A stretch of 64,000 nt of DNA from Pseudomonas frederiksbergensis (lineage in GTDB: Bacteria; Pseudomonadota; Gammaproteobacteria; Pseudomonadales; Pseudomonadaceae). The DNA lies in assembly GCF_001952935.1 (NCBI RefSeq), contig NZ_CP018319.1:5972001-6036000 (forward strand), read 5' to 3'. The notes under the pieces are model-generated. The model was not told the DNA's origin and did no database searches. It saw only the letters and a program-made list of their open reading frames with translations. Made by a program: the position numbers and the translations under genes. Of this stretch, positions 24,739 through 32,945 are shown one piece after another. Numbering within the stretch: the first letter of the stretch is position 1; each line of letters starts with the position of its first letter.

Positions 24739-25291
24739 CCGTATTGCCGGATCGACCGGGCAGCATGCGCGTCAGGGTGTTGTCGCGGACCCAATAGTGA
24801 TGAAACAACCCCGCCGCCGCGTGCAAGCCGATCAGCCAGTAACCGGCGCTGCCGAGCAATTCGTGCCAATGCTTGAACTGCTTGGCCAGGTCAGGATCGA
24901 CCGCCACCGGCGAAGGCAGGAAAAATCCGAAATAGGGCATCGGCTTGCCACCTGCCGACAGCATCAGCCAGGCCAATAACGGCGTGGCGATCATCAGCCC
25001 ATACAACGCCAGGTGCATCAGGTGCGAAACGCCTGTCTGCCAGACGGGCAGCGTCGGCGTAATCGGCGGACGCGGGGTGAGCCGCCCGAGCAAGCGCACC
25101 CACACCAACACAAAAATGCTCAGCCCGAACAAGCCGTGCAATCCAAGAAACAAGCTCTTCAAGGCGTGTCCCTTTGGCAACAGCCCTTTGATTTCGATGC
25201 AGGCATACACGCCGACAAACAGCGCGAGCATCAGCCAGTGCAAGGTGATCGAGAGTTTTCCATACCGGTGAGCGAGTGCATCGCGGGTCAT
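24719..25291 (-). CDS. cytochrome b561-family membrane protein
   Basis: A 190-residue protein with four membrane helices and conserved haem histidines (KLSITLHWLMLALF, FLGLHGLFGLSIFVLVWVRL, HLMHLALYGLMIATPLLAWLM, GYWLIGLHAAAGLFHHYWVRDNTL). It is of the bacterial YodB/CybB type that moves electrons across the inner membrane from quinol to an acceptor, often superoxide. GAGG lies upstream of ATG 25291; the longer open frame has no support. Confidence 0.9.
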   Translation of the reverse strand: MTRDALAHRYGKLSITLHWLMLALFVGVYACIEIKGLLPKGHALKSLFLGLHGLFGLSIFVLVWVRLLGRLTPRPPITPTLPVWQTGVSHLMHLALYGLMIATPLLAWLMLSAGGKPMPYFGFFLPSPVAVDPDLAKQFKHWHELLGSAGYWLIGLHAAAGLFHHYWVRDNTLTRMLPGRSGNTVNQRQR

Positions 25292-25496
25292 AACAGGCCT
25301 CGTGAACGTTATTTTGGCTGTCGAGTCATTCGCGCAGCCCGGTTGCGCTGTGTTGCCGAACCGATGGGCGCCACCCTGCCCGCCCAGTCTTAAGGCAATC
25401 TGAAGACTGGCCCGAGCGATCTTTCGGCCACCTTCAGACTCCGTTAAGAAATGCCTCCGATACTCCTCCCACACTTACTTGGGGAGGCGTCTTTCA

Positions 25497-26174
25497 ATGC
25501 CCGATTTCAACTGGAACATCCCTCTGCCCCTGCATTTGGGACAAGCCGAAACATCGCAGATGAGTTTGGCCAGAGCCCTGCCGGACGAACCCCTGCGCCC
25601 CGTCTTCGAAGCCTTTATCCAGCAACGTTTCCGTAAGGCCCACGGTGCCGACATCCGTCATTTCATGCCGGAGCTGTTTGGCATGAACAACGCGTCAGGT
25701 GAACTGTGTGCGGTGGCCGGCGTGCGGCTGGCAAATAGCGAACCACTGTTTCTGGAACGTTACCTGGACGAGCCGATCGACCCGCTGATCAGTGCTGCGG
25801 CCGATTGTGCGGTAGACCGCACGGGTATCGTCGAGGTGGGCAACCTGGCCGCCAACGACACCGGCAGTGCGCGAATGAGCATCATCGCCATCACCTACTT
25901 GCTGGCCATGGGTGGCCTGGAATGGGTGGCGTTCACCGGCAACATCGGCCTGGTGAACAGCTTTCATCGTCTGGGTTTGAAACCCGTAACCCTGTGCGCC
26001 GCCGATCCTGCGCGGCTGGGCGACGACCGCCATAGCTGGGGCAGTTACTACGAGAGCAAGCCCTGGGTGCACGTTGGCAACATCCGCGCCGGCTTCATCC
26101 ATTTGCGCAATATCGGGATGTTCAATCGCCTGGGGTTGCCATCGTCGATCGAGGAATCCAGCCATGTCGCCTGA
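25497..26174 (+). CDS. thermostable-hemolysin-family protein (GNAT/acyl-synthase-like)
   Basis: A 225-residue protein with the thermostable hemolysin family patterns: FLERYLDEPID, IVEVGNLAANDTGSARM and FTGNIGLVNSFHRLGLKP. The last two resemble the core of GNAT and autoinducer-synthase folds, so an acyltransferase role is more plausible than pore formation. There is no signal peptide. GGGGAGG lies before ATG 25497. It opens a run of overlapping genes that includes an acyl-activating enzyme, which suggests that the activated acyl group may be its substrate. This is inference. Confidence 0.75.
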   Translation: MPDFNWNIPLPLHLGQAETSQMSLARALPDEPLRPVFEAFIQQRFRKAHGADIRHFMPELFGMNNASGELCAVAGVRLANSEPLFLERYLDEPIDPLISAAADCAVDRTGIVEVGNLAANDTGSARMSIIAITYLLAMGGLEWVAFTGNIGLVNSFHRLGLKPVTLCAADPARLGDDRHSWGSYYESKPWVHVGNIRAGFIHLRNIGMFNRLGLPSSIEESSHVA

Positions 26175-27645
26175 AACCGAGCGTTTCAAACAGGCCCTGC
26201 GCAGCCATGCCGAACGCAAGACCAATGCCATCGCCCTGTGGGGCGATCACCTGAAACTGGACTACGCCACGCTGTACGCAGAAGTGACGTATCGCCAGCA
26301 GCGTCTGCGCGATGAAAGCGTCAAGGTGGTTGCACTGGCCCTGGACAATGGCGTCGAAGCCATGCTCTGGGACCTGGCCGTGCTGTTTGAAGGCCTGACC
26401 TGCCTGACCTTGCCACCTTTTTTCAGCCCGGCTCAACGCAAACATTGCCTGAAGCAAAGCCAGGCCGCCCTGGTGATTGCCGAGCCAGCACTGGAAGCGG
26501 AACTTCAAATGGCAGGTTACGAAAAAACCGGTGAATTCTGGCGGTGCACCTTCAGCGGCCCGAACCGGATGCCCGAAGGCACGGCAAAACTGACCTTCAC
26601 CTCGGGCACCACCGGCACACCCAAAGGCGTGTGCTTGAGCGCCGAAAGCATTCTGCGGGTTGCCCGCGAACTGGATCAGGCCAGCAAACCCACCCACCCA
26701 CAGCATCACCTCGCACTTCTGCCGCTGGCGATCCTGCTGGAAAATCTGGGTTGCTACGCGGCGCTGTATGCAGGCGCGACGCTAAGCTTGCCCAGCCAGA
26801 AAACCCTGGGCATTCAGGGTGCCAGCGGTGTGGAGGTGCCGCGACTGCTCGGATGCCTGGCCACCCGTGTCCCCGAGAGTTTGATCCTGGTGCCGCAGTT
26901 GCTGTTGATGCTGGTCAGCGCCGCCGAGCAAAAAGCCTTCAGCCCCCACGCGTTGCGTTTTGCCGCCGTGGGTGGCGGTCGGGTTAGCGAAGAATTGCTG
27001 CTCCGAGCGCAACGGATCGGCCTACCGGTTTACGAAGGCTACGGACTGTCCGAGTGCGCGTCGGTGGTGTGCCTCAATCGACCAGAAGCGCGCCGCCCCG
27101 GCAGTGTCGGCCGCCCCCTGCCCCACGTGGACATTCGCCTGGCCGACGACGGCGAAGTGCTGATCAAGGGGGCGACCTTGCTCGGTTACCTCGGCGAGGC
27201 GCCGCACACCGATGAATGGTGGCCCAGCGGCGATCTTGGCGAGTTCGACCCCGAAGGCTTTCTCTACCTCAAGGGGCGCAAGAAGCATCAATTCGTTACC
27301 AGTTACGGCCGCAATGTGAACCCGGAATGGGTCGAGGCTGAATTGACCCAGCGTCGTCATATCGCCCAAGCCTTTGTCTACGGCGAAGCGATGCCAAGCA
27401 ACCACGCGCTGCTCTGGCCCCATCGTCCGGATTGCACCGACGAAGAACTGGCCGCCGCCGTGGCCGAGGCCAATGAGGCCTTACCCGATTACGCCCAGGT
27501 CCATCACTGGACCCGGCTGGATCAACCGTTCACACCCGCCAACGGTCTGTTGACCGCCAATGGCCGTCCGCGCCGGGACGCCATCGTCGAGCGTTACCGC
27601 GAGCAACTGACTGAAGCTGTCTTTTCAGAGGAATCTGCGACATGA
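26164..27645 (+). CDS. AMP-dependent acyl synthetase/ligase
   Basis: A 493-residue ANL-superfamily enzyme with the P-loop TFTSGTTGTPKGV, the A5-like motif YEGYGLSECASV, the SGDLGEFDPEGFLYLKGRKK region and a C-terminal subdomain. It is shorter than typical long-chain acyl-CoA synthetases, and the late catalytic lysine motif is degenerate (GLLTANGRPRR). It should adenylate a carboxylic acid, probably a fatty acid. The start ATG 26164 lies 11 bases inside the previous gene, with GAGGAA upstream. No carrier protein gene is adjacent. Confidence 0.85.
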   Translation: MSPETERFKQALRSHAERKTNAIALWGDHLKLDYATLYAEVTYRQQRLRDESVKVVALALDNGVEAMLWDLAVLFEGLTCLTLPPFFSPAQRKHCLKQSQAALVIAEPALEAELQMAGYEKTGEFWRCTFSGPNRMPEGTAKLTFTSGTTGTPKGVCLSAESILRVARELDQASKPTHPQHHLALLPLAILLENLGCYAALYAGATLSLPSQKTLGIQGASGVEVPRLLGCLATRVPESLILVPQLLLMLVSAAEQKAFSPHALRFAAVGGGRVSEELLLRAQRIGLPVYEGYGLSECASVVCLNRPEARRPGSVGRPLPHVDIRLADDGEVLIKGATLLGYLGEAPHTDEWWPSGDLGEFDPEGFLYLKGRKKHQFVTSYGRNVNPEWVEAELTQRRHIAQAFVYGEAMPSNHALLWPHRPDCTDEELAAAVAEANEALPDYAQVHHWTRLDQPFTPANGLLTANGRPRRDAIVERYREQLTEAVFSEESAT

Positions 27646-28316
27646 GTTTTTTCGACACGCTGCAAGAAGCCACGCAACACGAACGCCATGAACTGTTCAA
27701 TCTGCCGATCATCCGCGACGCCCTCGAGGGCAAGGTCAGCCTGGAAAGTTACCGGGCCTTCCTGGCGCAAGCCTATTACCACGTGCGCCACACCGTACCG
27801 CTGATGATGGCGTGCGGTGCCCGTTTGCCGTCGCGCCTGGAATGGCTGCGTAAAGCGGTTGGCGAGTACATCGAGGACGAATACGGTCACGAACAATGGA
27901 TCCTCGACGACATCGAAGCCTGCGGCGGCGACAAGGACGCGGTGCGCGACGGTCGTCCGTCGTTGCCGATCGAATTGATGGTCAGCTTCCTCTACGACCT
28001 GATTGCCCGGGACAACCCGGTCGGCCTGTTCGGCATGGTCAATGTGCTTGAAGGCACCAGCATCGCCCTGGCCACCCATGCCGCCGACAGCATCCGCGAA
28101 CGCCTGGACCTGCCGCAAAGCGCTTTCAGCTATCTCAGCTCCCATGGTTCGCTGGATATCGAGCACATGCAGACCTATCGGCGACTGATGAACACCCTCG
28201 ATGATCCGGCCGACCAGGCCGCCGTGATTCATGCCTCCAAAGTGGTGTACACGCTTTACACCGACATGTTCCGCGGTTTGCCACGCGACGGGGAGAGCCT
28301 GCATGCGCCTGTCTGA
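27642..28316 (+). CDS. haem-oxygenase-like diiron (HDO) family protein
   Basis: A 224-residue all-helical protein of the TenA/PqqC-like superfamily. Possible metal ligands are H47/H50, the EYIEDEYGHE segment at 75-84, MVNVLEGTS, and the LDIEHMQ segment, a set that fits haem-oxygenase-like diiron oxidases/oxygenases rather than a thiaminase. Relatives such as UndA oxidise fatty acids, and others oxidise amines. ATGA overlap with the ligase gene indicates translational coupling. Metal use and substrate are inferred. Confidence 0.75.
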   Translation: MSFFDTLQEATQHERHELFNLPIIRDALEGKVSLESYRAFLAQAYYHVRHTVPLMMACGARLPSRLEWLRKAVGEYIEDEYGHEQWILDDIEACGGDKDAVRDGRPSLPIELMVSFLYDLIARDNPVGLFGMVNVLEGTSIALATHAADSIRERLDLPQSAFSYLSSHGSLDIEHMQTYRRLMNTLDDPADQAAVIHASKVVYTLYTDMFRGLPRDGESLHAPV

Positions 28317-29112
28317 AGCTCGCGTGGTGTTGACCGGCGCCAGCGGCGGCATCGGCCTGGCAATCACCACTGCCTTGTGTGCCAGTGGCGCCCGGGTATT
28401 GGCGGTGGCTCGGCATCGGGAACCGTTGGCGCCGTTACTCGAACGCTATCCGCAGCAGTTGTGCTGGATCGGCGCCGACCTGACGTTCCTCAATGACCGC
28501 CGCAAAGTGCTGGCCGCCGCCGAAGCCATCGGCGGTATCAACCTGCTGATCAATGCCGCCGGGGTCAATCACTTCGCCATGCTTGAACAGCTCGATGACA
28601 GCGACATCAACGCCATGCTGGCGGTGAACATCAGCGCGCCAATCTGCCTGACCAAGCTATTACTGCCGCTGCTCAAGCAAGCTGAAAGCGCGATGGTGGT
28701 GAACGTCGGTTCGACCTACGGCTCCATCGGCTACCCCGGTTACGCCAGCTATTGCGCCACCAAGTTTGCCCTGCGGGGTTTTTCCGAAGCCCTGCGTCGG
28801 GAACTGGCCGACACCCGCGTCGGCGTCTTGTACGTCGCGCCACGTGCCACCCACACCAGCATGAACAGCCCGGCTGCGCAGGCCTTGAATGACGCACTCA
28901 AATCCAGTGTCGACAACCCGCAAACAGTCGCCTCGGCGGTGATGCACGCCATTGCCGGTGACCACCGCGACTTGTACCTGGGCTGGCCGGAACGCTTTTT
29001 CGTACGCCTGAACAGCCTGTTGCCAAACCTGGTGGACCGCGGCCTGCGCAAGCAGTTGCCACTGATCCGTCGCCTGAGTCAGAAACCTGATAACGAGAAC
29101 CTCAAACCATGA
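28303..29112 (+). CDS. short-chain dehydrogenase/reductase
   Basis: A 269-residue classical SDR: cofactor motif TGASGGIG, structural NAAG at about 80, and catalytic VGSTYGS plus YASYCATK. R in VLAVARHRE suggests NADP. The start ATG 28303 lies 14 bases inside the HDO gene with GGGGAGAG upstream. The tail is basic (LVDRGLRKQLPLIRRLSQK). It probably reduces a ketone or aldehyde made in the same pathway. Confidence 0.88.
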   Translation: MRLSEARVVLTGASGGIGLAITTALCASGARVLAVARHREPLAPLLERYPQQLCWIGADLTFLNDRRKVLAAAEAIGGINLLINAAGVNHFAMLEQLDDSDINAMLAVNISAPICLTKLLLPLLKQAESAMVVNVGSTYGSIGYPGYASYCATKFALRGFSEALRRELADTRVGVLYVAPRATHTSMNSPAAQALNDALKSSVDNPQTVASAVMHAIAGDHRDLYLGWPERFFVRLNSLLPNLVDRGLRKQLPLIRRLSQKPDNENLKP

Positions 29113-29753
29113 AAAAACTCTTTGCCTGCTTGCTGATGGGCGCCTTGAGCCACAGTGCCTGGGCGCTGGACGCCGCCGATCAACAACGTCTCAATGGCAT
29201 CCAGCAAAGCTGGGCGCACATTCAATACGAACTGCCGGCCGAGCAGCGCACCGCCGCATTCGAAAAACTCGCCGGTCAGGCCTCGGCGTTCACTCACGAA
29301 CGCCAATCGGTGGCCGAAGCCTGGATCTGGTCCGGTATCGTCACCAGCAGTTGGGCCGGCGCCCAGGGCGGGCTCGGTGCGCTGAGCAAGGTCAAGGATG
29401 CAAAAGTCGATCTGGAGAAAGCCCTGGCCCTGGACCCAAAAGCCCTGCAAGGCTCGGCCTACACCAGCCTCGGCGCGCTGTACGACCGTGTACCGGGCTG
29501 GCCCATCGGTTTCGGCGACGCCGACAAGGCCGAACAATTGCTCAAGCAGGCCTTGCAACTGAACCCGAACGGCATCGATAGTCTGTACTTCTGGGGCGAT
29601 CACCTCTACCGTCAAAAACGCTACAGCGAAGCCCGGGGCGCGCTGCAAAAAGCCCTGCTAGCGGACCCAAGGCCAGGCCGGGAAACCGCCGACGCCGGGC
29701 GGCGCAAAGAGATTGAAGCGTTGCTGGCGGACGTGAACAAGAAAATCGACTGA
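29109..29753 (+). CDS. exported TPR protein of the operon
   Basis: A 214-residue protein with a signal peptide (MKKLFACLLMGALSHSAWA, cleavage near 19-20) and TPR-like helical pairs at about 90-195 (VDLEKALALDPKALQGSAYTSLG, AEQLLKQALQLNPNGIDSLYFWG, RYSEARGALQKALLADPRPG). It overlaps the SDR gene by four bases. It could be a periplasmic scaffold or feed a signal to the sensor kinase encoded next. The function is unknown. Confidence 0.8.
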   Translation: MKKLFACLLMGALSHSAWALDAADQQRLNGIQQSWAHIQYELPAEQRTAAFEKLAGQASAFTHERQSVAEAWIWSGIVTSSWAGAQGGLGALSKVKDAKVDLEKALALDPKALQGSAYTSLGALYDRVPGWPIGFGDADKAEQLLKQALQLNPNGIDSLYFWGDHLYRQKRYSEARGALQKALLADPRPGRETADAGRRKEIEALLADVNKKID

Positions 29754-29764
29754 CAGGAGTCTGT

Positions 29765-30427
29765 GTGCGCTTATTACTGATTGAGGATGACACGGCCCTG
29801 GGCGAAGGCATCCAGCAGGCCCTGGGCCGCGAAGGTTACACCGTCGACTGGTTGCAGGACGGCAGCAGCGCCTTGCATTCGCTGCTCAGCGAATCCTTCG
29901 ACCTGGCTGTGCTCGACCTCGGCCTGCCGCGCATGGACGGGCTGCAAGTATTACGCCGCTTGCGTGACAGCGGCTCCAACCTGCCGGTTCTGATCCTCAC
30001 CGCGCGGGACGCCACCGAAGACCGTATCGCCGGGCTGGATGCCGGGGCCGACGATTACCTGATCAAGCCCTTTGATCTGTCCGAACTCAAGGCGCGTCTG
30101 CGGGCCTTGCTGCGGCGCAGTGCCGGCCGCGCGCAGATGCTGATCGAACACGCCGGCATCAGCCTCAACCCTGGCACCCAGCAAGTCAGCTATCAGGGCG
30201 AACCGGTGGCGCTGACACCCAAGGAATATCAGCTGCTTCACGAATTGCTCTCGCCACCGGGCCGGGTCATGACCCGCGATCACTTGATGCAGTTGCTTTA
30301 CGGCTGGAACGAGGAAGCCGAAAGCAACACCCTGGAAGTGCACATCCACCACCTGCGCAAGAAGTTCTCCACCGACCTGATCCGTACCATTCGCGGTGTC
30401 GGTTACCTGGTGGAGGAGCGTCGATGA
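29765..30427 (+). CDS. OmpR-family response regulator
   Basis: A 220-residue regulator: receiver domain 1-115 with phospho-acceptor D51 in VLDLGLP and K in LIKPFDLSE, then an OmpR winged helix (LTPKEYQLLHELLSPPGRVMTRDHLMQLLYGWNEEAESNTLEVHIHHLRKK region). It starts at GTG 29765 with AGGAG upstream, 11 bases after the TPR gene. The PmrA/QseB-like sequence suggests a membrane-stress cue. It probably controls the operon it closes. Confidence 0.93.
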   Translation: MRLLLIEDDTALGEGIQQALGREGYTVDWLQDGSSALHSLLSESFDLAVLDLGLPRMDGLQVLRRLRDSGSNLPVLILTARDATEDRIAGLDAGADDYLIKPFDLSELKARLRALLRRSAGRAQMLIEHAGISLNPGTQQVSYQGEPVALTPKEYQLLHELLSPPGRVMTRDHLMQLLYGWNEEAESNTLEVHIHHLRKKFSTDLIRTIRGVGYLVEERR

Positions 30428-31809
30428 CGTCCATTCGGCGCCGCACCCTGACGCTGATCATCGGCCTGGTGCTCGCCGGTCTGGCGGTGATCAGTGTGTT
30501 CAACTGGAACGACAGCAACCACGAAATTGCCGAAGTCTATGACGCCCAGCTCGCACAGAACGCCCGGCTGCTGCAGGGTGTGATGCGCATGCCGCTGGCC
30601 AGCAAGGAACACGCCGAGCTGTATCAGGCGTTCAACAAAGCCCTGGGCGAAGCGGTGCCGAGCGTCGATGGCCATCCCTATGAAAGCAAGATTGCCTTTC
30701 AGGTCTGGAATCGTCAGGGCGAAGTGCTGGTGCACACCGCCAGCGCGCCCTCCTTCACCGCGCCCCCGTCGCAACCCGGTTTCAGCGATGTGGTGGATCT
30801 GAACCACCGCCATTGGCGCGCGTTCATGCTGGAAGACAAACAAACGGATTTACGGATCTGGGTGGGCGAACGCGACGATGTGCGTTCGGACCTGGTGGAC
30901 CGGATCCTGCGCCATACCCTGTGGCCCAATGTGCTGGGCAGCCTGATTCTGGTGGCGTTGGTCTGGCTGGCCATTGGCTGGGGCCTCAAGCCCCTGGCCG
31001 ATATGGCGGCGACGTTGCGGGCACGGCACAGCGGTTCTCTGGAACCGCTGCAACTGACCCCGCTGCCCAGCGAGCTCGAACCGATGCAAGCGGCGCTCAA
31101 TCGCATGCTCACGCAAATTCAGGAAGTGCTCGGCCGCGAGCGGCGCTTTATCGCCGACGCCGCCCATGAAATGCGCACGCCCTTGGCGGTGCTGCGGGTG
31201 CATGCGCAAAACCTGTTGGAAGCCGGCACCGACCAAGAGCGCCGGGAATCCTTGGCGTTTCTGATTTCGGGCGTGGACCGAGCCAGCCGATTGGTCAACC
31301 AATTGCTGACCATGGCTCGCCTTGAACCCACAGCCGTAATGCCGGTGCTGCACTCGATCGACCTGACTCAAACGGTGCGCGACAGCCTGGCTCAGCTAAC
31401 ACCCTGGTTACTGAGCAAGAACCTTGAGCTGGCTTTCGACGTCACTGACCGGCCCCTGAACGTAATCGCTGACGCCGCCGCCATCGACATCGCCCTGAAT
31501 AACCTGATCAGCAACGCGGCAAATTTTTCCCCCGCGCACGGCGTCATCACCGTGCGCCTCGATCAGGCTGACGGGTTCTATTCATTGAGTGTCGAAGATC
31601 AGGGGCCAGGCATCGACGAAGCTGAACGCGGCCGGTTGTTCGAACGTTTTTACAGTCGCGGTAACGTCCAGGGGGCGGGATTGGGGCTGACGATCGTCAA
31701 CACCATTGCGACTCGGCTGGGCGGACAAATCACCCTGGTCAACCGGCCGGAGGGCGGGTTGCGGGCGACGCTGTCGATTCCGGACGGCCCGTGTTCCGCG
31801 ATGCCCTAG
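30424..31809 (+). CDS. sensor histidine kinase
   Basis: A 461-residue kinase with two membrane helices (about 12-30 and 165-185) flanking a periplasmic sensor domain of about 130 residues, a dimerisation domain with phospho-histidine H248 in DAAHEMRTPLAVL, and an ATPase domain (NNLISNAANFSP, VEDQGPGIDE, GAGLGLTIVN). It overlaps the response regulator by four bases. It resembles QseC/PmrB-type kinases. A REP follows. Confidence 0.93.
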   Translation: MTSIRRRTLTLIIGLVLAGLAVISVFNWNDSNHEIAEVYDAQLAQNARLLQGVMRMPLASKEHAELYQAFNKALGEAVPSVDGHPYESKIAFQVWNRQGEVLVHTASAPSFTAPPSQPGFSDVVDLNHRHWRAFMLEDKQTDLRIWVGERDDVRSDLVDRILRHTLWPNVLGSLILVALVWLAIGWGLKPLADMAATLRARHSGSLEPLQLTPLPSELEPMQAALNRMLTQIQEVLGRERRFIADAAHEMRTPLAVLRVHAQNLLEAGTDQERRESLAFLISGVDRASRLVNQLLTMARLEPTAVMPVLHSIDLTQTVRDSLAQLTPWLLSKNLELAFDVTDRPLNVIADAAAIDIALNNLISNAANFSPAHGVITVRLDQADGFYSLSVEDQGPGIDEAERGRLFERFYSRGNVQGAGLGLTIVNTIATRLGGQITLVNRPEGGLRATLSIPDGPCSAMP

Positions 31810-31851
31810 GTTTCACGTGGGAGCGCTTGAAACATCAAGGCTCCTGATCGG

Positions 31852-31932
31852 TGTGTAGCGAGGCTTGCCCGCGAAGAACGAATAGGCGGTGTGTCAGGCC
31901 TGACGCCTTCGCGAGCAAGCTTCGCTCCTACA
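31852..31932. repeat. REP at the 3' end of a LysR gene
   Basis: Arms TGTAGCGAGGCTTGCCCGCG and CGCGAGCAAGCTTCGCTCCT. The right arm supplies the TAG stop codon of the LysR gene (complement of CTA at 31928-31930). Confidence 0.8.
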
Positions 31933-32824
31933 GCGGATTTGGGCTTAGTAATAAGTCTTGCTCGGCCTCACATAACCCCACCACGTAATCCCACAACACC
32001 CGCAACCGCACTGACTTGTGCAGCTCACGTCGCGTGCTGATCCAGTAGCTGCGCTGAATACCCTCATCCGGCAGCAACGGCACCAGGCCGGGATCGGCGC
32101 TGGCCATGTAGCACGGCAGCACGGCGATCCCCAACCCGGAACGCGCGGCCTGTTGTTGGGCGATGACGCTGGTACTGTGAAACACCACCTGCGGATTGCG
32201 GCAGAAGCTGTTGAGGAACATCAGTTCCTGGCTGAACAGCAAGTCATCGACATAGCCGATCCAGGCGTGGCGAGCGAGGTCTTCGCGGCTGCGCAGCGGT
32301 GGCGAACGGTCCAGATACTCCTGGCTGGCGTACAGCGCCAAACGATAGTCAGTCAGCTTGCGCGTGACCAGCATGTCGGCGGCCGGGCGCTCCAGGTGGA
32401 TGCTGATTTCGGCCTCGCGGTTGAGAATGCTGACGAAACGCGGCACCGCCACCAGTTCCACTTCCAGCCCCGGATAACGTTCGAACAAGCCGTTCATGCG
32501 GCTGGCGAGGAACATGATGCCCAACCCTTCGGTCACGCCGACGCGGATCTTGCCTAACGGTGCACTCGACTGAGTGATTTCTTCCTGAGCCAGCAAGGCG
32601 ACGTTTTCCATGGCTTCGGCGTGTTTGAGCAACGCTTCGCCCGCCGGGGTCAGCTCATAACCCTGGGCATGCTGGACAAACAACGCCGTGCCGAGGCTCT
32701 TTTCGATGGCCTCGATGTGCCGGGCCACGGTGGCGTGGGTGGTGTTCAAACGGCGGGCAGCGGTGAGCAAACGCCCGCTGCGCTGCAACTCGAGAAAAAA
32801 CCGCAGGTCATTCCAGTCGAACAT
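31928..32824 (-). CDS. LysR-family regulator beside the GMC gene
   Basis: A 298-residue LysR protein: winged helix (DLRFFLELQRSGRLLTAARRL, THATVARHIEAIE) and effector-binding domain. It diverges from the GMC oxidoreductase gene across about 120 bp that is locally A/T-rich, so it is the likely regulator of the GMC/MFS pair. AAGGACGG lies before ATG 32824. Its stop codon falls inside a REP arm. Confidence 0.88.
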   Translation of the reverse strand: MFDWNDLRFFLELQRSGRLLTAARRLNTTHATVARHIEAIEKSLGTALFVQHAQGYELTPAGEALLKHAEAMENVALLAQEEITQSSAPLGKIRVGVTEGLGIMFLASRMNGLFERYPGLEVELVAVPRFVSILNREAEISIHLERPAADMLVTRKLTDYRLALYASQEYLDRSPPLRSREDLARHAWIGYVDDLLFSQELMFLNSFCRNPQVVFHSTSVIAQQQAARSGLGIAVLPCYMASADPGLVPLLPDEGIQRSYWISTRRELHKSVRLRVLWDYVVGLCEAEQDLLLSPNPL

Positions 32825-32945
32825 GAACCGTCCTTGAAGTAAGGCTGTTTAAAAACGCACAGCGGCTGCGCAAAAACTAACATTCTTTTGACGAAAGCTA
32901 ACAACTAGGATGACCAACAACAAGAACAACAACATGAGGTCATGG

